Of a stretch of 64,000 nt of DNA, positions 34,509 through 44,777 are shown in pieces; the first letter of the stretch is position 1, and every line of letters begins with the position of its first letter. The DNA lies in NCBI GenBank assembly GCA_017656255.1, contig JACDOE010000001.1:747205-811204 (forward strand), written 5' to 3'. The notes below the pieces were generated by a model. That model saw only the letters and a list, made by a program, of their open reading frames with translations, was not told where the DNA came from and made no database searches. A program made the translations under genes and the position numbers. This DNA is from Bacillaceae bacterium. GTDB taxonomy: Bacteria; Bacillota; Bacilli; JACDOE01.

Positions 34509-35209
34509 CAAGACTTGATATTCTGTTCGTTGTTCAGCTTCTGAAGCGCCTTTTTGGCCGCTCTCTGCTCCGCTTCTTTTTTGGATCGTCCTTTCCCCCT
34601 TCCGAGGGTTTCATGGTTCAGCATCACTTCTGAGATGAATTCCCGGTTATGGGCCGGACCCGTTTCTCTCACAATTCGATATTCCAGTTCTCCCCTGTTC
34701 TCATTTTGCACCTTTTCCTGAAGCTGGCTTTTATAATCCGTCAGGTGCGCAAACTCTCCTTTTCCCACACGGGGGAATACAAATTTATTAAGAAAGTCGT
34801 CGACGGCATCAAAACCCTGATCCAGATAGAAAGCGCCGATAAACGCCTCAAAGACATCAGCGAGAAGGGCCGGCCGTTTGCGGCCTCCGGTCATTTCTTC
34901 CCCTTTTCCCAGTAACACAAGATCGCCGAACTGAAACTGTTCGGCGAACTTTACCAGAGAAGGCTCGCAGACGATGGCCGCTCGCATTTTGGTCATGTCT
35001 CCTTCACTCATCTCGGGATACGTGTTGTACAAGTAGCGGGACACAGCCAGTTCAAGGACAGCATCCCCGAGAAATTCAAGCCGTTCATTGTCTTTGTATG
35101 GTGATTTTTTGTGTTCATTCACATAAGAAGAATGCGTAAATGCCTGCCGGATCAATTTTCGATTGTTAAAAGTTACGCCGATTTTTTTCTGTAATTCGTC
35201 CAGATTCAA
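34508..35209 (-). CDS. rnc: Ribonuclease III
   Basis: RNase III processes rRNA precursors and cuts double-stranded RNA. The 233-residue protein has the catalytic [20 protein letters not shown] (about 41-60), a second acidic cluster [17 protein letters not shown], and a C-terminal double-stranded-RNA-binding domain ([10 protein letters not shown] to KKALQKLN). TTG start after a GGTGGTGA site. It lies 24 bases after fabF with no terminator, so it can be transcribed with the fab operon, and two terminators follow. Confidence 0.97.
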   Translation of the reverse strand: MNLDELQKKIGVTFNNRKLIRQAFTHSSYVNEHKKSPYKDNERLEFLGDAVLELAVSRYLYNTYPEMSEGDMTKMRAAIVCEPSLVKFAEQFQFGDLVLLGKGEEMTGGRKRPALLADVFEAFIGAFYLDQGFDAVDDFLNKFVFPRVGKGEFAHLTDYKSQLQEKVQNENRGELEYRIVRETGPAHNREFISEVMLNHETLGRGKGRSKKEAEQRAAKKALQKLNNEQNIKS

Positions 35210-35233
35210 ATCCTGTCACCACCAGGTAGACTG

Positions 35234-36475
35234 TTATTCCTCATATTTCTTCAACACAATCGTGGCGTTGTGACCGCCAAATCCAAGGGAATTGGACATC
35301 GCCGCCCTGATTTCACTTTTGCGGGACTGATTGGGAACATAATCCAGATCACAATCAGGGTCCGGTGTTTCATAATTGGTCGTGGGAGGAATGATCTGAT
35401 CCCTGATGGACAGTGCCGTCGCAATCGCCTCTACACCGCCTGCAGCACCCAGCAGGTGTCCGGTCATCGACTTGGTTGAGCTGACCGCGAGCTTGTAAGC
35501 ATGATCACCAAACGTTGTTTTGATGGCCATGGTTTCGAATTTATCATTAAATTCAGTAGATGTGCCGTGGGCATTGATATAATCAATGTCTTCCGGGGCG
35601 AGTCCTGCGTCAGTGACGGCTTCCTTCATCGCACGGGCCGCTCCTTCTCCCTCCGGAGCAGGCTGGGTCAGGTGATAGGCATCGCCACTCATGCCGTATC
35701 CCGCTACTTCAGCGATGATATCGGCACCGCGTTCCAGGGCATGATCAAGGGATTCCAGGATCAGGATGCCAGCCCCTTCACCCATGACAAACCCATCGCG
35801 ATCTTTATCAAAAGGCCGGCTGGCTTTCTGCGGTTCATCATTACGGGTGGACAGCGCCCTTGCTGCACAGAATCCGGCCAGGGCCATCGGTGTTATGGTC
35901 GCTTCCGTCCCCCCGGCAATCATCACATCGGCCTGTCCCCGCTGGATGATCTTAAAGGCATCCCCGACAGAATGTGTTCCGGTTGCACAGGCTGAGATAG
36001 CTGAACTGTTCGGGCCTCTGGCGCCGGTAGAAATGGAAATTTGCCCCGATGCCATGTTGGCAATCATCATCGGGATAAAAAACGGGCTGACACGACGCGG
36101 TCCCTTTTCAAGCAGCGTCTTGTGCTGCTGTTCCCAGGTGGTCAGTCCTCCGATACCGGAACCGACATATACCCCGACCCGTTCCGTATTGACTTTGTCC
36201 ATATCAATACCCGCATGCTCCAAAGCCATCCGGGCTGCAGCCACACCGAACTGAACGAACCGGTCCGTTCGTTTCAGTTCTTTGCGTTCCATAAAATCTT
36301 CAGGACGAAAATCCTTCACTTCTGCCGCAATCCGGGTGGGATATTCACTGGCATCAAAGGATGTGATATGGTCAACACCGGATTTGCCATTAAGTAAATT
36401 GTCCCAGAATGTCTTGATATCATTACCAACGGGAGAAACCACTCCCACACCTGTTATGACTACCCTACGGTTCAT
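35234..36475 (-). CDS. fabF: Beta-ketoacyl-ACP synthase II (FabF)
   Basis: FabF elongates acyl-ACP by condensation with malonyl-ACP. The 413-residue thiolase-fold enzyme has the catalytic Cys163 in SACATGTHS, and the two histidines in [11 protein letters not shown] and [13 protein letters not shown]. In B. subtilis fabF is elsewhere with fabHA; here it directly follows acpP in the fapR operon, the order known from E. coli and many clostridia. Confidence 0.97.
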   Translation of the reverse strand: MNRRVVITGVGVVSPVGNDIKTFWDNLLNGKSGVDHITSFDASEYPTRIAAEVKDFRPEDFMERKELKRTDRFVQFGVAAARMALEHAGIDMDKVNTERVGVYVGSGIGGLTTWEQQHKTLLEKGPRRVSPFFIPMMIANMASGQISISTGARGPNSSAISACATGTHSVGDAFKIIQRGQADVMIAGGTEATITPMALAGFCAARALSTRNDEPQKASRPFDKDRDGFVMGEGAGILILESLDHALERGADIIAEVAGYGMSGDAYHLTQPAPEGEGAARAMKEAVTDAGLAPEDIDYINAHGTSTEFNDKFETMAIKTTFGDHAYKLAVSSTKSMTGHLLGAAGGVEAIATALSIRDQIIPPTTNYETPDPDCDLDYVPNQSRKSEIRAAMSNSLGFGGHNATIVLKKYEE

Positions 36476-36603
36476 CTCTATTCACCTCAATTTAGAAGAC
36501 AGTTTGTGGACATGTCTTAAGCGAACCGCTTGCTTTTAAATGATCAGTGATAATGCATCTATTTCAATAAATCCCTTAAGGATCATGGTATAAACATGAA
36601 GGA

Positions 36604-36619
36604 AGCCCCGTTCGGGGCT
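36604..36619. other. Short GC-rich hairpin between acpP and fabF
   Basis: AGCCCCG-TT-CGGGGCT, seven perfect pairs, 33 bases past the acpP stop. The downstream T content on the minus strand is low, so it is more likely a stabilising or partly terminating hairpin that lets ACP be made in excess of FabF. Confidence 0.55.
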
Positions 36620-36651
36620 ACCGAAAAGGGTGAAAGAATCTTCTTGTTCCT

Positions 36652-36885
36652 TTAACTGTGGGAATTTATGTATTCGATAACTTCACCCACAGTGGAGATC
36701 TTCTCAGCATCTTCATCAGAGATTTCCATGTCAAACTCATCTTCCAGTTCCATAACCAGTTCCACAATATCCAGGGAGTCTGCTCCGAGGTCATCTTTGA
36801 AAGATGCTTCCATAGTCACGTCAGATTCTTCCACTCCAAGGCGATCTACAATAATCTTTTTCACTCTTTCAAAAGTGTCTGCCAT
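36652..36885 (-). CDS. acpP: Acyl carrier protein
   Basis: The 77-residue acidic protein has the phosphopantetheine attachment serine in [20 protein letters not shown] (Ser37). It carries growing acyl chains for FabD/F/G/H and donates acyl groups to PlsX. A strong GGGGGTGAAGG site lies before the ATG. A TATAAT -10 element (minus strand, 36908-36913) just upstream suggests an additional promoter of its own, although its -35 is poor. Confidence 0.97.
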   Translation of the reverse strand: MADTFERVKKIIVDRLGVEESDVTMEASFKDDLGADSLDIVELVMELEDEFDMEISDEDAEKISTVGEVIEYINSHS

Positions 36886-36962
36886 TTACCTTCACCCCCT
36901 CTCACGTATTATACGAAAAGATTGTACAAAAAACCAGAAAAACCCGAGAAAAAATGTTTGAA

Positions 36963-37703
36963 TTACATATACATGCCGCCATCAACATGAAGGGTCTGCC
37001 CGGTCATATAGGACGACGCATCCGATGCCAGAAAAGCAATGACATGGGCGACATCACGCGGTGTACCGAGACGGTTCAGCGGAATTTGCGCCATCAATTG
37101 ATCTTTTGCTTCTTCCTGCAATTTCTCGGTCATATCCGTTTCGATAAATCCGGGTGCAACGGCATTGACGGTAATCCCACGGGAAGCCAGTTCACGGGCA
37201 ACCGATTTTGTCAGGCCGATCACCCCGGCTTTGGCGGCAACGTAATTCGCCTGACCCGCATTCCCCATGACACCCACAACAGAAGAGACGTTGATAATCC
37301 GTCCGCTTCGCTGTTTCATCATCGGGCGCGTCACAGCCTTGATGCAGTTGTAAACACCTTTCAGGTTGGTATTGATGACGTCATCCCACTCTTCCTCTTT
37401 CATTCTCATTAACAAATTATCCCGTGTGATACCGGCATTATTAACGAGAATGTCGATTTTTCCAAATTGATCGAGAGCCTGTTTGATTAACTGTCCCGCC
37501 TCTTCTGAAGAAGAAACGTCCGCTTTGACCGTAATCGCTTTCCTGCCTCTTTTTTTGACTTCCTCAGCCACTTCAAGCGCCGCCTGTTCATTGCCGGCAT
37601 AATTGATCACCACATCGGCTCCCGCCTCTGCCAGTTCCAGCACCGTTTCTCTGCCGATTCCCCGGGAACCGCCCGTTACGACTGCCACTTTGTTTTCTAA
37701 CAT
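36963..37703 (-). CDS. fabG: 3-oxoacyl-ACP reductase FabG
   Basis: The 246-residue short-chain dehydrogenase has the NADPH-binding [12 protein letters not shown] (about 10-21), NNAGIT, the catalytic Ser-Tyr-Lys set (INVSSVVG and YVAAKAG), and the C-terminal LHVDGGMYM typical of FabG. It lies 24 bases after fabD and precedes acpP in the fatty-acid operon. Confidence 0.97.
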   Translation of the reverse strand: MLENKVAVVTGGSRGIGRETVLELAEAGADVVINYAGNEQAALEVAEEVKKRGRKAITVKADVSSSEEAGQLIKQALDQFGKIDILVNNAGITRDNLLMRMKEEEWDDVINTNLKGVYNCIKAVTRPMMKQRSGRIINVSSVVGVMGNAGQANYVAAKAGVIGLTKSVARELASRGITVNAVAPGFIETDMTEKLQEEAKDQLMAQIPLNRLGTPRDVAHVIAFLASDASSYMTGQTLHVDGGMYM

Positions 37704-37727
37704 AGCGTCCTCCTTCTCAATGTTTAT

Positions 37728-38681
37728 TTAATGATCCTTCTCATGCCATACTTTTATAAATTGATCAAGCGAGTCAAGGTCCTGGATGTTGTGGGTCTCA
37801 ACCCGCCGGTTTACCTTTTTGACCAGACCGGTCAACACATTACCCGGTCCAATTTCCACAAAGGTATTCACCCCTTGATCCAGCATATAGCGTACGGAAT
37901 CTTCCCATAAAACGGGAGACGACACTTGCTCGACCAGATATTGAAAAATGTCCGCTTTCTCCTGGACAGGTTCGGCGGTGACATTACTGATGACGGGAAT
38001 TTTCGCATCCTCGACCGGCACCTGTTCCAGTTTTTCTTTAAGCCGATCCGCTGCCGGTTTCATTAACGCGGAGTGAAACGGTCCACTCACGTTGAGGGGG
38101 ATGATGCGCCGAGCCCCTTTTTCCTTTAATTCGATACCCGCTTTTTCCACCCCCTGCGCACTTCCGGAGATGACGATTTGTCCGGGGGAATTCAGGTTGG
38201 CCAGTTGAACCGGGAATCCCTGATCCGTGATATGCGAGCAAACAACGTCGATCTCTTCTTTGCCCATTCCCATGACAGCCGCCATTGCTCCCTGCCCTGC
38301 CGGAACAGCTTCTTCCATGAACTGACCGCGATCCCTTACAATCTGAACCGCATCAAGAAAAGAAAGAGATTTTGCCGCCACCAGGGCTGAATATTCTCCC
38401 AGGCTGTGGCCAGCGACATAATCAGGCGTAATGTCGAGCCTGTTTAAGAGTACTTGTAAAAGAGCGGTACTGGTTGTCAGGATAGCAGGCTGTGTGTGGA
38501 CGGTCAACTTTAATTCCTCTTCGGGACCTTCAAAACAGAGGCGGGACAGTGAAAATCCCAGTGCCTCATCCGCCTGCTCAAATACCTGCCGACCTTCATC
38601 CGTCTGCTCATACAGATCCTTTCCCATCCCGACATATTGAGAACCCTGCCCGGGAAATATAAATGCCAGTTTGTCGCTCAT
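37728..38681 (-). CDS. fabD: Malonyl-CoA:ACP transacylase FabD
   Basis: FabD moves malonyl from CoA to ACP. The 317-residue protein has FPGQGSQYVGMG at the N terminus, the nucleophile serine in GHSLGEYSAL (about 89-98) and the catalytic His in GPFHSALM. The ATG at 38681 has GGGAGGG seven bases upstream; six upstream in-frame codons are open but not needed. It lies 19 bases after fabH. Confidence 0.97.
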   Translation of the reverse strand: MSDKLAFIFPGQGSQYVGMGKDLYEQTDEGRQVFEQADEALGFSLSRLCFEGPEEELKLTVHTQPAILTTSTALLQVLLNRLDITPDYVAGHSLGEYSALVAAKSLSFLDAVQIVRDRGQFMEEAVPAGQGAMAAVMGMGKEEIDVVCSHITDQGFPVQLANLNSPGQIVISGSAQGVEKAGIELKEKGARRIIPLNVSGPFHSALMKPAADRLKEKLEQVPVEDAKIPVISNVTAEPVQEKADIFQYLVEQVSSPVLWEDSVRYMLDQGVNTFVEIGPGNVLTGLVKKVNRRVETHNIQDLDSLDQFIKVWHEKDH

Positions 38682-38700
38682 ATTATCCCTCCCTGTCATC

Positions 38701-39720
38701 TTATTTCTTTTCCTTCGTGCTCCATTTCATGGCACCGGCACCCCAGGTCAGACCGGCACCGAAACCGACCAGGACCAGAATGTCACCGTCCTGAATACGG
38801 CCGTCTCGAACCGCTTCATCCAGGGCGACCGGAATAGAAGCCGATGACATGTTCCCGTATTTATTCACATTGACCACCACTTTGTCATAGGAAAGTCCCA
38901 GCCGGTTGACGGCGGAATCAATAATCCGAATATTAGCTTGATGCGGTACAAGGAAATCCACATCCTCTTTGGTCAGGCCCGCCTTCTCCAGAACATTTTC
39001 CGACGCGTTCCCCATGACACGTACGGCAAATTTAAACACTTCCCGTCCATTCATATAAATACAGTGGCTCTTATCTTCCAGTACTTTCTCATCAATCGGC
39101 CTGCGTGATCCTCCCGCTGCCTGTTTCAACAGGTCACCGCCGGACCCGTCAGAACCCAGTTCAAAGGAGAGGAATCCATAGCCGTCTTCCACCGGCCCGA
39201 GTATTGCCGCACCGGCACCATCTCCGAACAAGACGCAGGTATTGCGATCTTCCCAGTTCACAATCCGGGACAATACTTCAACACCAACAACCAGAACATA
39301 ACGGTACATGCCATTCTGAATAAACTGGGTCCCGGTGGTCAAGCCGTATAAAAATCCGGAACAGGCAGCCGACAGGTCAAATGCAGCCGCTTTTTTCGCT
39401 CCCAGTCGATCCTGCAATAAATTGGAGGTCGAGGGAAAAGACATGTCTTCCGTCACCGTCGCCACAATGATCAGGTCCAGATCTTCCGCAGCCACGCCGG
39501 AAGCATCCAGCGCCTTAAGTGCCGCTTCATAGGCCAGATCAGAAGCCGCCTGATCATCGGCAGCAATGCGTCTTTCCTTGATGCCTGTTCGACTGACAAT
39601 CCATTCGTCATTCGTATCTACCATTTTTTCTAGATCCTGATTGGTTAATACTTTCTCGGGCACATAGGAACCGGTACCGAGAATGCCTACTGATTGCCCC
39701 CCATTAGTTTTCATCATCAT
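38701..39720 (-). CDS. fabH: Beta-ketoacyl-ACP synthase III (FabH)
   Basis: FabH starts fatty-acid synthesis by condensing acyl-CoA with malonyl-ACP; in Gram-positive bacteria it often prefers branched primers. The 339-residue enzyme has the catalytic Cys120 in [10 protein letters not shown], His in VPHQANIRI and Asn in [10 protein letters not shown]. The start is ambiguous among GTG 39723 and three successive ATGs; ATG 39720 has GGAA seven bases upstream. It overlaps the end of plsX by 17 bases, so translation is coupled. Confidence 0.96.
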   Translation of the reverse strand: MMMKTNGGQSVGILGTGSYVPEKVLTNQDLEKMVDTNDEWIVSRTGIKERRIAADDQAASDLAYEAALKALDASGVAAEDLDLIIVATVTEDMSFPSTSNLLQDRLGAKKAAAFDLSAACSGFLYGLTTGTQFIQNGMYRYVLVVGVEVLSRIVNWEDRNTCVLFGDGAGAAILGPVEDGYGFLSFELGSDGSGGDLLKQAAGGSRRPIDEKVLEDKSHCIYMNGREVFKFAVRVMGNASENVLEKAGLTKEDVDFLVPHQANIRIIDSAVNRLGLSYDKVVVNVNKYGNMSSASIPVALDEAVRDGRIQDGDILVLVGFGAGLTWGAGAMKWSTKEKK

Positions 39721-40720
39721 CACTCACTTCCTTAATCTCAGTTGAAATCTGCTGAATAACCTGCTGTTCAAAAAACTTTTTCGTCTGATACACGGCATTT
39801 TTGATCGCCCTCGCATCAGATGAGCCATGGGCCTTGATGCAGATATGTCTCAAGCCCATCAAAGGTGCACCGCCATGCTCGGCGTAGTCCATTTTTTTCT
39901 TCATCCGCTTGAGGCCGGGTTTTAAAACGGCCGCTGCCAGCTTGCTGATCGTGTTACGGGTAAATTCCTGCTTCAAAACATCAAAGATGCTGTTGGCTGT
40001 TCCTTCCATGGTTTTCAACAGGATGTTGCCTGTAAACCCGTCACAAACCATGACATCACATACGCCGTAAGGAAGATCCCGGGCTTCCACATTACCGACG
40101 AAATGAATCGGGGCGGATTGAAGCCGGGCGAAAGCCTGTTTGCTTAAATCATTTCCTTTTTTCTCTTCTACCCCGACATTTAACAGGCCAACACGGGGTT
40201 TTTCAACTCCCATCACTTTTTGGGCGTAAATACTTCCCATAATGGCATACTGCACGAGATGTTGCGGCCTGGTTTCCATATTCGCTCCCACATCCAGCAC
40301 CAGTGTCCCTTTTCCGTCAATGGTAGGAATAATCGGGGCCAGACCCGGACGGTCGATCCCTTTAATACGCCCCAGATGCAGGAGTCCCGCCGTCATGAAA
40401 GCGCCGGTGTTTCCTGCTGAAATGACGGCATCCGCCTGTCCTTCCTTTACCATATGTACAGCCTGCACCAGTGAGGAATCTTTCTTTTTGCGGACCGCCC
40501 GCACAGGCTCCTCATCGGTCTGGATGACCTCCGGCGTATGAAAGATATCGATATTGGATGCAAGGGATATCCTTTTCTGATCCAGGACTTTCTTGATACG
40601 CGATTCGTCTCCCGTCAGGATAAAATGAATATCGGATAATTCCCGGGCTGCCTGGTTAATACCATCTACGGTTGCGTCGGGAGCAAGGTCTCCTCCCATC
40701 GCGTCAACTGCAATTCTCAA
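39704..40720 (-). CDS. plsX: Phosphate acyltransferase PlsX
   Basis: PlsX turns acyl-ACP into acyl-phosphate for PlsY, the first step of phospholipid synthesis in Gram-positive bacteria, and acts at the membrane surface. The 338-residue protein has [18 protein letters not shown] at the start, [15 protein letters not shown], and [19 protein letters not shown] start seven bases after GGAGGGG. It is the second gene of the fapR operon. The FakA/FakB pair at 57634-60274 also makes acyl-phosphate, so both entries to this pool lie in the window. Confidence 0.97.
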   Translation of the reverse strand: MRIAVDAMGGDLAPDATVDGINQAARELSDIHFILTGDESRIKKVLDQKRISLASNIDIFHTPEVIQTDEEPVRAVRKKKDSSLVQAVHMVKEGQADAVISAGNTGAFMTAGLLHLGRIKGIDRPGLAPIIPTIDGKGTLVLDVGANMETRPQHLVQYAIMGSIYAQKVMGVEKPRVGLLNVGVEEKKGNDLSKQAFARLQSAPIHFVGNVEARDLPYGVCDVMVCDGFTGNILLKTMEGTANSIFDVLKQEFTRNTISKLAAAVLKPGLKRMKKKMDYAEHGGAPLMGLRHICIKAHGSSDARAIKNAVYQTKKFFEQQVIQQISTEIKEVSDDDEN

Positions 40721-40767
40721 GATGTCCCCTCCTACAATGATTGGATTTGATCTCGATGGACCCTAAA

Positions 40768-41334
40768 CTATGAGACCCGAAAAACACGAAACGTACCGGT
40801 GAAAACAAGTTCATCTTTCACTCTGGTCTCGACTCTGACTTTACTTTCATTTCCTGAGGTGGATCGGACAAATGCTTTACAGATCAATTTTTCACCCAGT
40901 TTTACCGGCCTGATATAACGGATTCGGGCTGCAGCTGTCAACACGACGTCATAATTGATCACCGCCACAGCCAGCGAATTGGCCTGGGCAAAAATATGGT
41001 GTCCCCGGGCGATTTTGGTCCGGGAAAAGACGTGTTCTTCCCGAATTTCGAAGAGTGAAATGGCGGAGTGATCCAGTTGCAGATCGAGAATTTCACCGAT
41101 CACTTCCCCTTCCGTCAGGGAGCGAACTTCATCCAGGCTTGATTGCGCCATATGTTTCATCCGCTCTCTTAATTCAGGGATACCCAGTTCCAGCCGATCG
41201 AGGCGAATGGTCTGGATACTGACGGAAAATTTCCGGGCCAGATCTTCATCAGTTAAAAACGGATTATCGTTCAGTTCCTGTATCAGTCGGTCGTGTCTTT
41301 CCTGTTTTGACAGACGGGTTATGGTTACCACCAC
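40768..41334 (-). CDS. fapR: Fatty-acid and phospholipid regulator FapR
   Basis: FapR represses the fap regulon and is released by malonyl-CoA. The 188-residue protein has an N-terminal DeoR-type HTH (FLTDEDLARKFSVSIQTIRL, about 26-45) and a C-terminal hot-dog domain that binds the ligand (SLAVAVINYDVVLTAAARIR, VKLGEKLICKAFV). GTG start with a weak ribosome binding site. It leads the operon fapR-plsX-fabH-fabD-fabG-acpP-fabF and has a FapR operator at its promoter, so it is autoregulated. Confidence 0.95.
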   Translation of the reverse strand: MVVTITRLSKQERHDRLIQELNDNPFLTDEDLARKFSVSIQTIRLDRLELGIPELRERMKHMAQSSLDEVRSLTEGEVIGEILDLQLDHSAISLFEIREEHVFSRTKIARGHHIFAQANSLAVAVINYDVVLTAAARIRYIRPVKLGEKLICKAFVRSTSGNESKVRVETRVKDELVFTGTFRVFRVS

Positions 41335-41350
41335 CGTTTATGATCAACTT

Positions 41351-41400
41351 TTGGTACCAGGTACTAAAATGAGTATATAAAAATTGAGCCGGCTTTACAA
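41351..41400 (-). promoter_or_regulatory. fapR promoter with FapR operator
   Basis: Minus strand: TTGTAA (41395-41400), 17-base spacer, TATACT (41372-41377). Just downstream, over the expected transcription start, lies the palindrome TTAGTACCTGGTACCAA (41351-41367), which differs from the published FapR consensus by one or two bases. Binding there would block transcription of the whole fatty-acid operon. Confidence 0.88.
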
Positions 41401-41530
41401 GTGTAACCAAACGACATACAGATGATTTAATAGCCGGGCGTTGCTTCTTGCCGCCGATGCAAGATCATCCTCCATTTCTCTCAGGTATACAGTTTATCAC
41501 GAAACCATCGTCTTATTTTAACGCAAAAAG

Positions 41531-41560
41531 AAAACGCATGTGTCATTTCACATGCGTTTT
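41531..41560. terminator. Bidirectional terminator after the copper-amine-oxidase-domain cassette
   Basis: AAAACGCATGTG / CACATGCGTTTT with a six-base loop, followed on the minus strand by CTTTTTG. It insulates the cassette from fapR. The rest of 41401-41530 shows no gene. Confidence 0.88.
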
Positions 41561-41588
41561 CACGTTTATTCAATCAAATTTTTGACGG

Positions 41589-43136
41589 TTACTGTACCAG
41601 ATCTTCCAGATACGTCAGATCTCTTTCAAATGTGCCGGAACCCGGTTTCTTTTCCAGTCGGACGCCTACCTCACCGTTTTGATCCACATAATAGATAACG
41701 GTTCTGTCCGACGCTTCCAGGTTACGGGTTGATTCTTTAATATAATACGAACTCTCAGGCACACTATATACAAATTCAATGTAAAAAGGGGCTTCCTCTT
41801 CACCGTATTCTTCCTGATATTTTTCATAAATCTCCGCAAATCCATCTTCTTTCGAAGCATACTCCTCTTCAAACGCGATCAGTTTCGTAAAATCTACGAT
41901 CCCGTCCGGTTTTCCATTACGGGTCGGATATTCCCCTGTCATAAAATGATAGGTCAGTACCGCATTGCGGACGCGGCCCAGACTATAGGAAAGATATTCT
42001 TTGAATCGATCGTAAATGTCACCTTCTGACGGGATCTGAATCGGTTCTGCTTGATTGAAATTTGAATAGGTAAAATGGAAGGTGCTTTTCACTTCCATCA
42101 TTTCCCCATATCCGCTGTTATCATAATCAAAGGTTACGATTATCGCATGATCCTCGACGTGTCCATCATGGTCGACCAGAAGTTGAACGTGAATGTTCAG
42201 GGTTTCAAACAGTTTTTTGTATTCAGGATAGGATTGCACCATTTCTTCCAGCTCGGCACGGGCCTGTTCCTGATCTTCTTCCGGAACAAAATTTTGCACG
42301 ATAAATTCAATCAATTGGTCTTTATTAATATCAAATGATATCTTCTTGCCCGCTTCCCCGGCACTATCCTGATAAGGTTCCATTTTAACATTCTCGATCA
42401 GGGCCTTTAGCGTCTCCATGTTTTGCACCGGCTGACTGACCAGCGGTATCTCTTCTGTCAGAGGCTCCACACGGTATTTTTCTTCATCGCCGGTCCGATA
42501 ATAAATGTTTTCATCCGTCAGAATCCAGTCTCCCTTGATAAAAGCAGAACGAAAATGAACGGAAAGAGTCTGATTGTTCTGGTACGTTCCAAAAATAGAA
42601 CCTTTAAAAAACATGCCGCCGGATTCCAGTGAAAAACTGCTGGTATAATCGACAGATTCTATATCCATCATTTTTTTGCCGGTTTCCAAAATAAAGGCAG
42701 GTGCATTTCGGTATTCTTCACTTTCCACCGTGATGGTCTGGCCTGATGCGTCTTTTGTGACGGTGGCGTTCAGCCCACTAGCCAGTTCATTAAGCGGAAC
42801 ATAGAGGGTACCGTTTCGTATCACCGGAGCCGTACTTAACGTCACGCTGTCTCCATTGATCACAGCTACCGACTGTCCGACGGTAAAAGACAGTTCTGCC
42901 TCCTCTTTACTTACCACAACCGTTTTCGTTTCCCCGTTCCATGCCAGTGTCGCATACAATGATTCAGAGACCGCCCGGACCGGGACCAGCCATACTCCGT
43001 TTTCCATCACCGGTGACGTTTCACCGGCATAGATGTTGCCGTCCACTTTCAGTTGGACCTGCTCCTGGGCTGACACCATCGGCAGGGATGAAAACATCAT
43101 CATCAAAACCAGTAACCATACAGTCAATCGTTTCAC
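41589..43136 (-). CDS. Secreted protein with copper-amine-oxidase N-terminal-type domain (third cassette gene)
   Basis: A 515-residue exported protein. The start is GTG at 43136 with GGGAGGG upstream, giving a Sec signal peptide (KR, long hydrophobic core) cleaved after VSA near residue 24. Residues about 30-145 form one copper_amine_oxidN1-type domain pair (NGVWLVPVRAVSESL, NGTLYVPLNELASGL). The remaining 370 residues, acidic and rich in beta-strand patterns, contain YTSSFSLESG and repeated FDYDNSGYG-like segments and match no family I recognise. There is no lipobox or sortase motif. It is the last gene of a three-gene cassette. Confidence 0.82.
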   Translation of the reverse strand: MKRLTVWLLVLMMMFSSLPMVSAQEQVQLKVDGNIYAGETSPVMENGVWLVPVRAVSESLYATLAWNGETKTVVVSKEEAELSFTVGQSVAVINGDSVTLSTAPVIRNGTLYVPLNELASGLNATVTKDASGQTITVESEEYRNAPAFILETGKKMMDIESVDYTSSFSLESGGMFFKGSIFGTYQNNQTLSVHFRSAFIKGDWILTDENIYYRTGDEEKYRVEPLTEEIPLVSQPVQNMETLKALIENVKMEPYQDSAGEAGKKISFDINKDQLIEFIVQNFVPEEDQEQARAELEEMVQSYPEYKKLFETLNIHVQLLVDHDGHVEDHAIIVTFDYDNSGYGEMMEVKSTFHFTYSNFNQAEPIQIPSEGDIYDRFKEYLSYSLGRVRNAVLTYHFMTGEYPTRNGKPDGIVDFTKLIAFEEEYASKEDGFAEIYEKYQEEYGEEEAPFYIEFVYSVPESSYYIKESTRNLEASDRTVIYYVDQNGEVGVRLEKKPGSGTFERDLTYLEDLVQ

Positions 43137-43153
43137 AAAAAGCCCTCCCATTT

Positions 43154-44743
43154 CTAATTTGAATATTTTGTATCAGATATGTCCCGAATGTGATAGAAAT
43201 CGGGCCACTCTGTTTTTTGAACGTATGTCTTCGAGTGGTCATGCTCCATTTGCACCTGGATACCGGCATAATAAACATGGCCGAATCCGTATTTGATCAA
43301 CGAGACGACATGTTCAATGACTTTCCCATCAAGGATTTTGATATTATCCGGGTGGAATGAAAGATAGAGTTCACCTGTTTTTCCCTGAAGTTTAATGTTT
43401 TTCAGTACCCGGTCATTCTTTATGAGTACCGCCTTCCGGTTTTCCGGATCGACGTCGAGTTGATAGGTCCCGGCCTCAAGCCTGCCGAATGAGGTGTGTT
43501 GCGGGTCCTCGCCTTCCAGTTCAAAATCCGTCAGCTGAACCTTCCCTGAAAAATCCGGGTCGACTGAAAATTTAATCGTAAAGGGAGCGGTAGGCTCTTC
43601 CTCTTCCCTCGCGAGCCGTTCCTCCACAAACCGTTGAAACTGGGCCGGATCCATTTTGAATACCCGGGTAAAAGCCGTTTTATAATCCACATCCTGTTTG
43701 AGCTGGACCAGATACGATACAATCTGGTCAAACCCGTACACTTTTTCCAGTTCGCGGATCGCCCACTCGTAATGGTCATAGGACCGGTACTGAATCAGGC
43801 CTTCCTGATGATCGATCAGGGAGAAATCGAGGGGGGCAAGTTCACCGTTTGCCGCTGCGTGGATCACGGAAATCACGTCAAATCTGGCGTTGCCGGGTAC
43901 GTCACGACTGTCCACGTTCAGATCATGCCGGATCCGTTCAGCCAGTCCTTCTTCATACCAGAGGGGGATGTTTCCCCGTATGCCCAGGTGGCTGATGGCA
44001 ACATGAACCATTTCATGGGCCATCACTTCCCTTAACATATGATCGGTGTTGATGGCATAATTGGCCACCAGAATCGTCGTCATCCGGGTGGCGGCCAGGG
44101 TATTGTCCGCATAGTAATCACCCATGTACCCAAAGTTTTCAGCATAATTGTCCCTGGATGCATACAGTTTGATCGTATAGGTTTTGGAAAAAGTGACGGG
44201 AAGCAGTTGCTCGATGTATGGGACAATTTCGTTCTCCAGCATACTTTTGACATGGGTTATTGTTTCTTCGGAAATACCATCGTCTCCAGTCACGACAAAT
44301 TTAGCTAAAGAACGGAGATAAACGGTACGGGTAGCCGCGTCCCATTCCACTTTTAATCCCAGTGTTTCCGCAACAAACCGCAACGGAACCAGCGTCCGTC
44401 CGTCGACAACCTGTGGAGCCGCATCCAGGACAACGGGATCGCCATTGACGACAGCGTTCTGCTGACCGATGGTCAGCACCACTTCGCGGTCACCTTTGAC
44501 CGCGCTGACCGTTCGGGTATCCGGATTCCAGTCCACCTCTGCTTCCAGAGCCTCAAAGATGCCTCGTAGCGGAACCATAGTACGTCCGTTGATGATCCGG
44601 GGACTGACATCAAACTGCATCTCCTGTTGATTCAACACAACCTGTATGCTGTCAGTTTCTTCTGCCTGTACAGGGACCATCACAGACAAAAACGAGACAA
44701 TTAAGACCAGTACAATAAAACGATAAGTGACTATTCTCGACAA
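43154..44743 (-). CDS. Secreted gluzincin-type metallopeptidase with copper-amine-oxidase N-terminal-type domain
   Basis: A 529-residue exported protein with a signal peptide cleaved near VQA (residue 27). Residues about 32-145 contain two copies of the motif G-R-T-x-VPLR (54-60 and 116-122), each followed by an E-x-x-x-W-[ND]-x-x-T-R-T-V unit, typical of the copper_amine_oxidN1 family. A peptidase-MA-like domain follows, with HEMVH (243-247) and downstream glutamates in WYEEGLAER (262-270), an intact gluzincin zinc site. A beta-rich C-terminal region (about 395-500) may bind wall or substrate. TTG start after GAGGAGG. It lies between the other two cassette genes with gaps of 34 and 17 bases. 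Confidence 0.86.
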   Translation of the reverse strand: MSRIVTYRFIVLVLIVSFLSVMVPVQAEETDSIQVVLNQQEMQFDVSPRIINGRTMVPLRGIFEALEAEVDWNPDTRTVSAVKGDREVVLTIGQQNAVVNGDPVVLDAAPQVVDGRTLVPLRFVAETLGLKVEWDAATRTVYLRSLAKFVVTGDDGISEETITHVKSMLENEIVPYIEQLLPVTFSKTYTIKLYASRDNYAENFGYMGDYYADNTLAATRMTTILVANYAINTDHMLREVMAHEMVHVAISHLGIRGNIPLWYEEGLAERIRHDLNVDSRDVPGNARFDVISVIHAAANGELAPLDFSLIDHQEGLIQYRSYDHYEWAIRELEKVYGFDQIVSYLVQLKQDVDYKTAFTRVFKMDPAQFQRFVEERLAREEEEPTAPFTIKFSVDPDFSGKVQLTDFELEGEDPQHTSFGRLEAGTYQLDVDPENRKAVLIKNDRVLKNIKLQGKTGELYLSFHPDNIKILDGKVIEHVVSLIKYGFGHVYYAGIQVQMEHDHSKTYVQKTEWPDFYHIRDISDTKYSN

Positions 44744-44777
44744 CCTGTTTCCTCCTCAATACCCGATTTGCCTTTGC

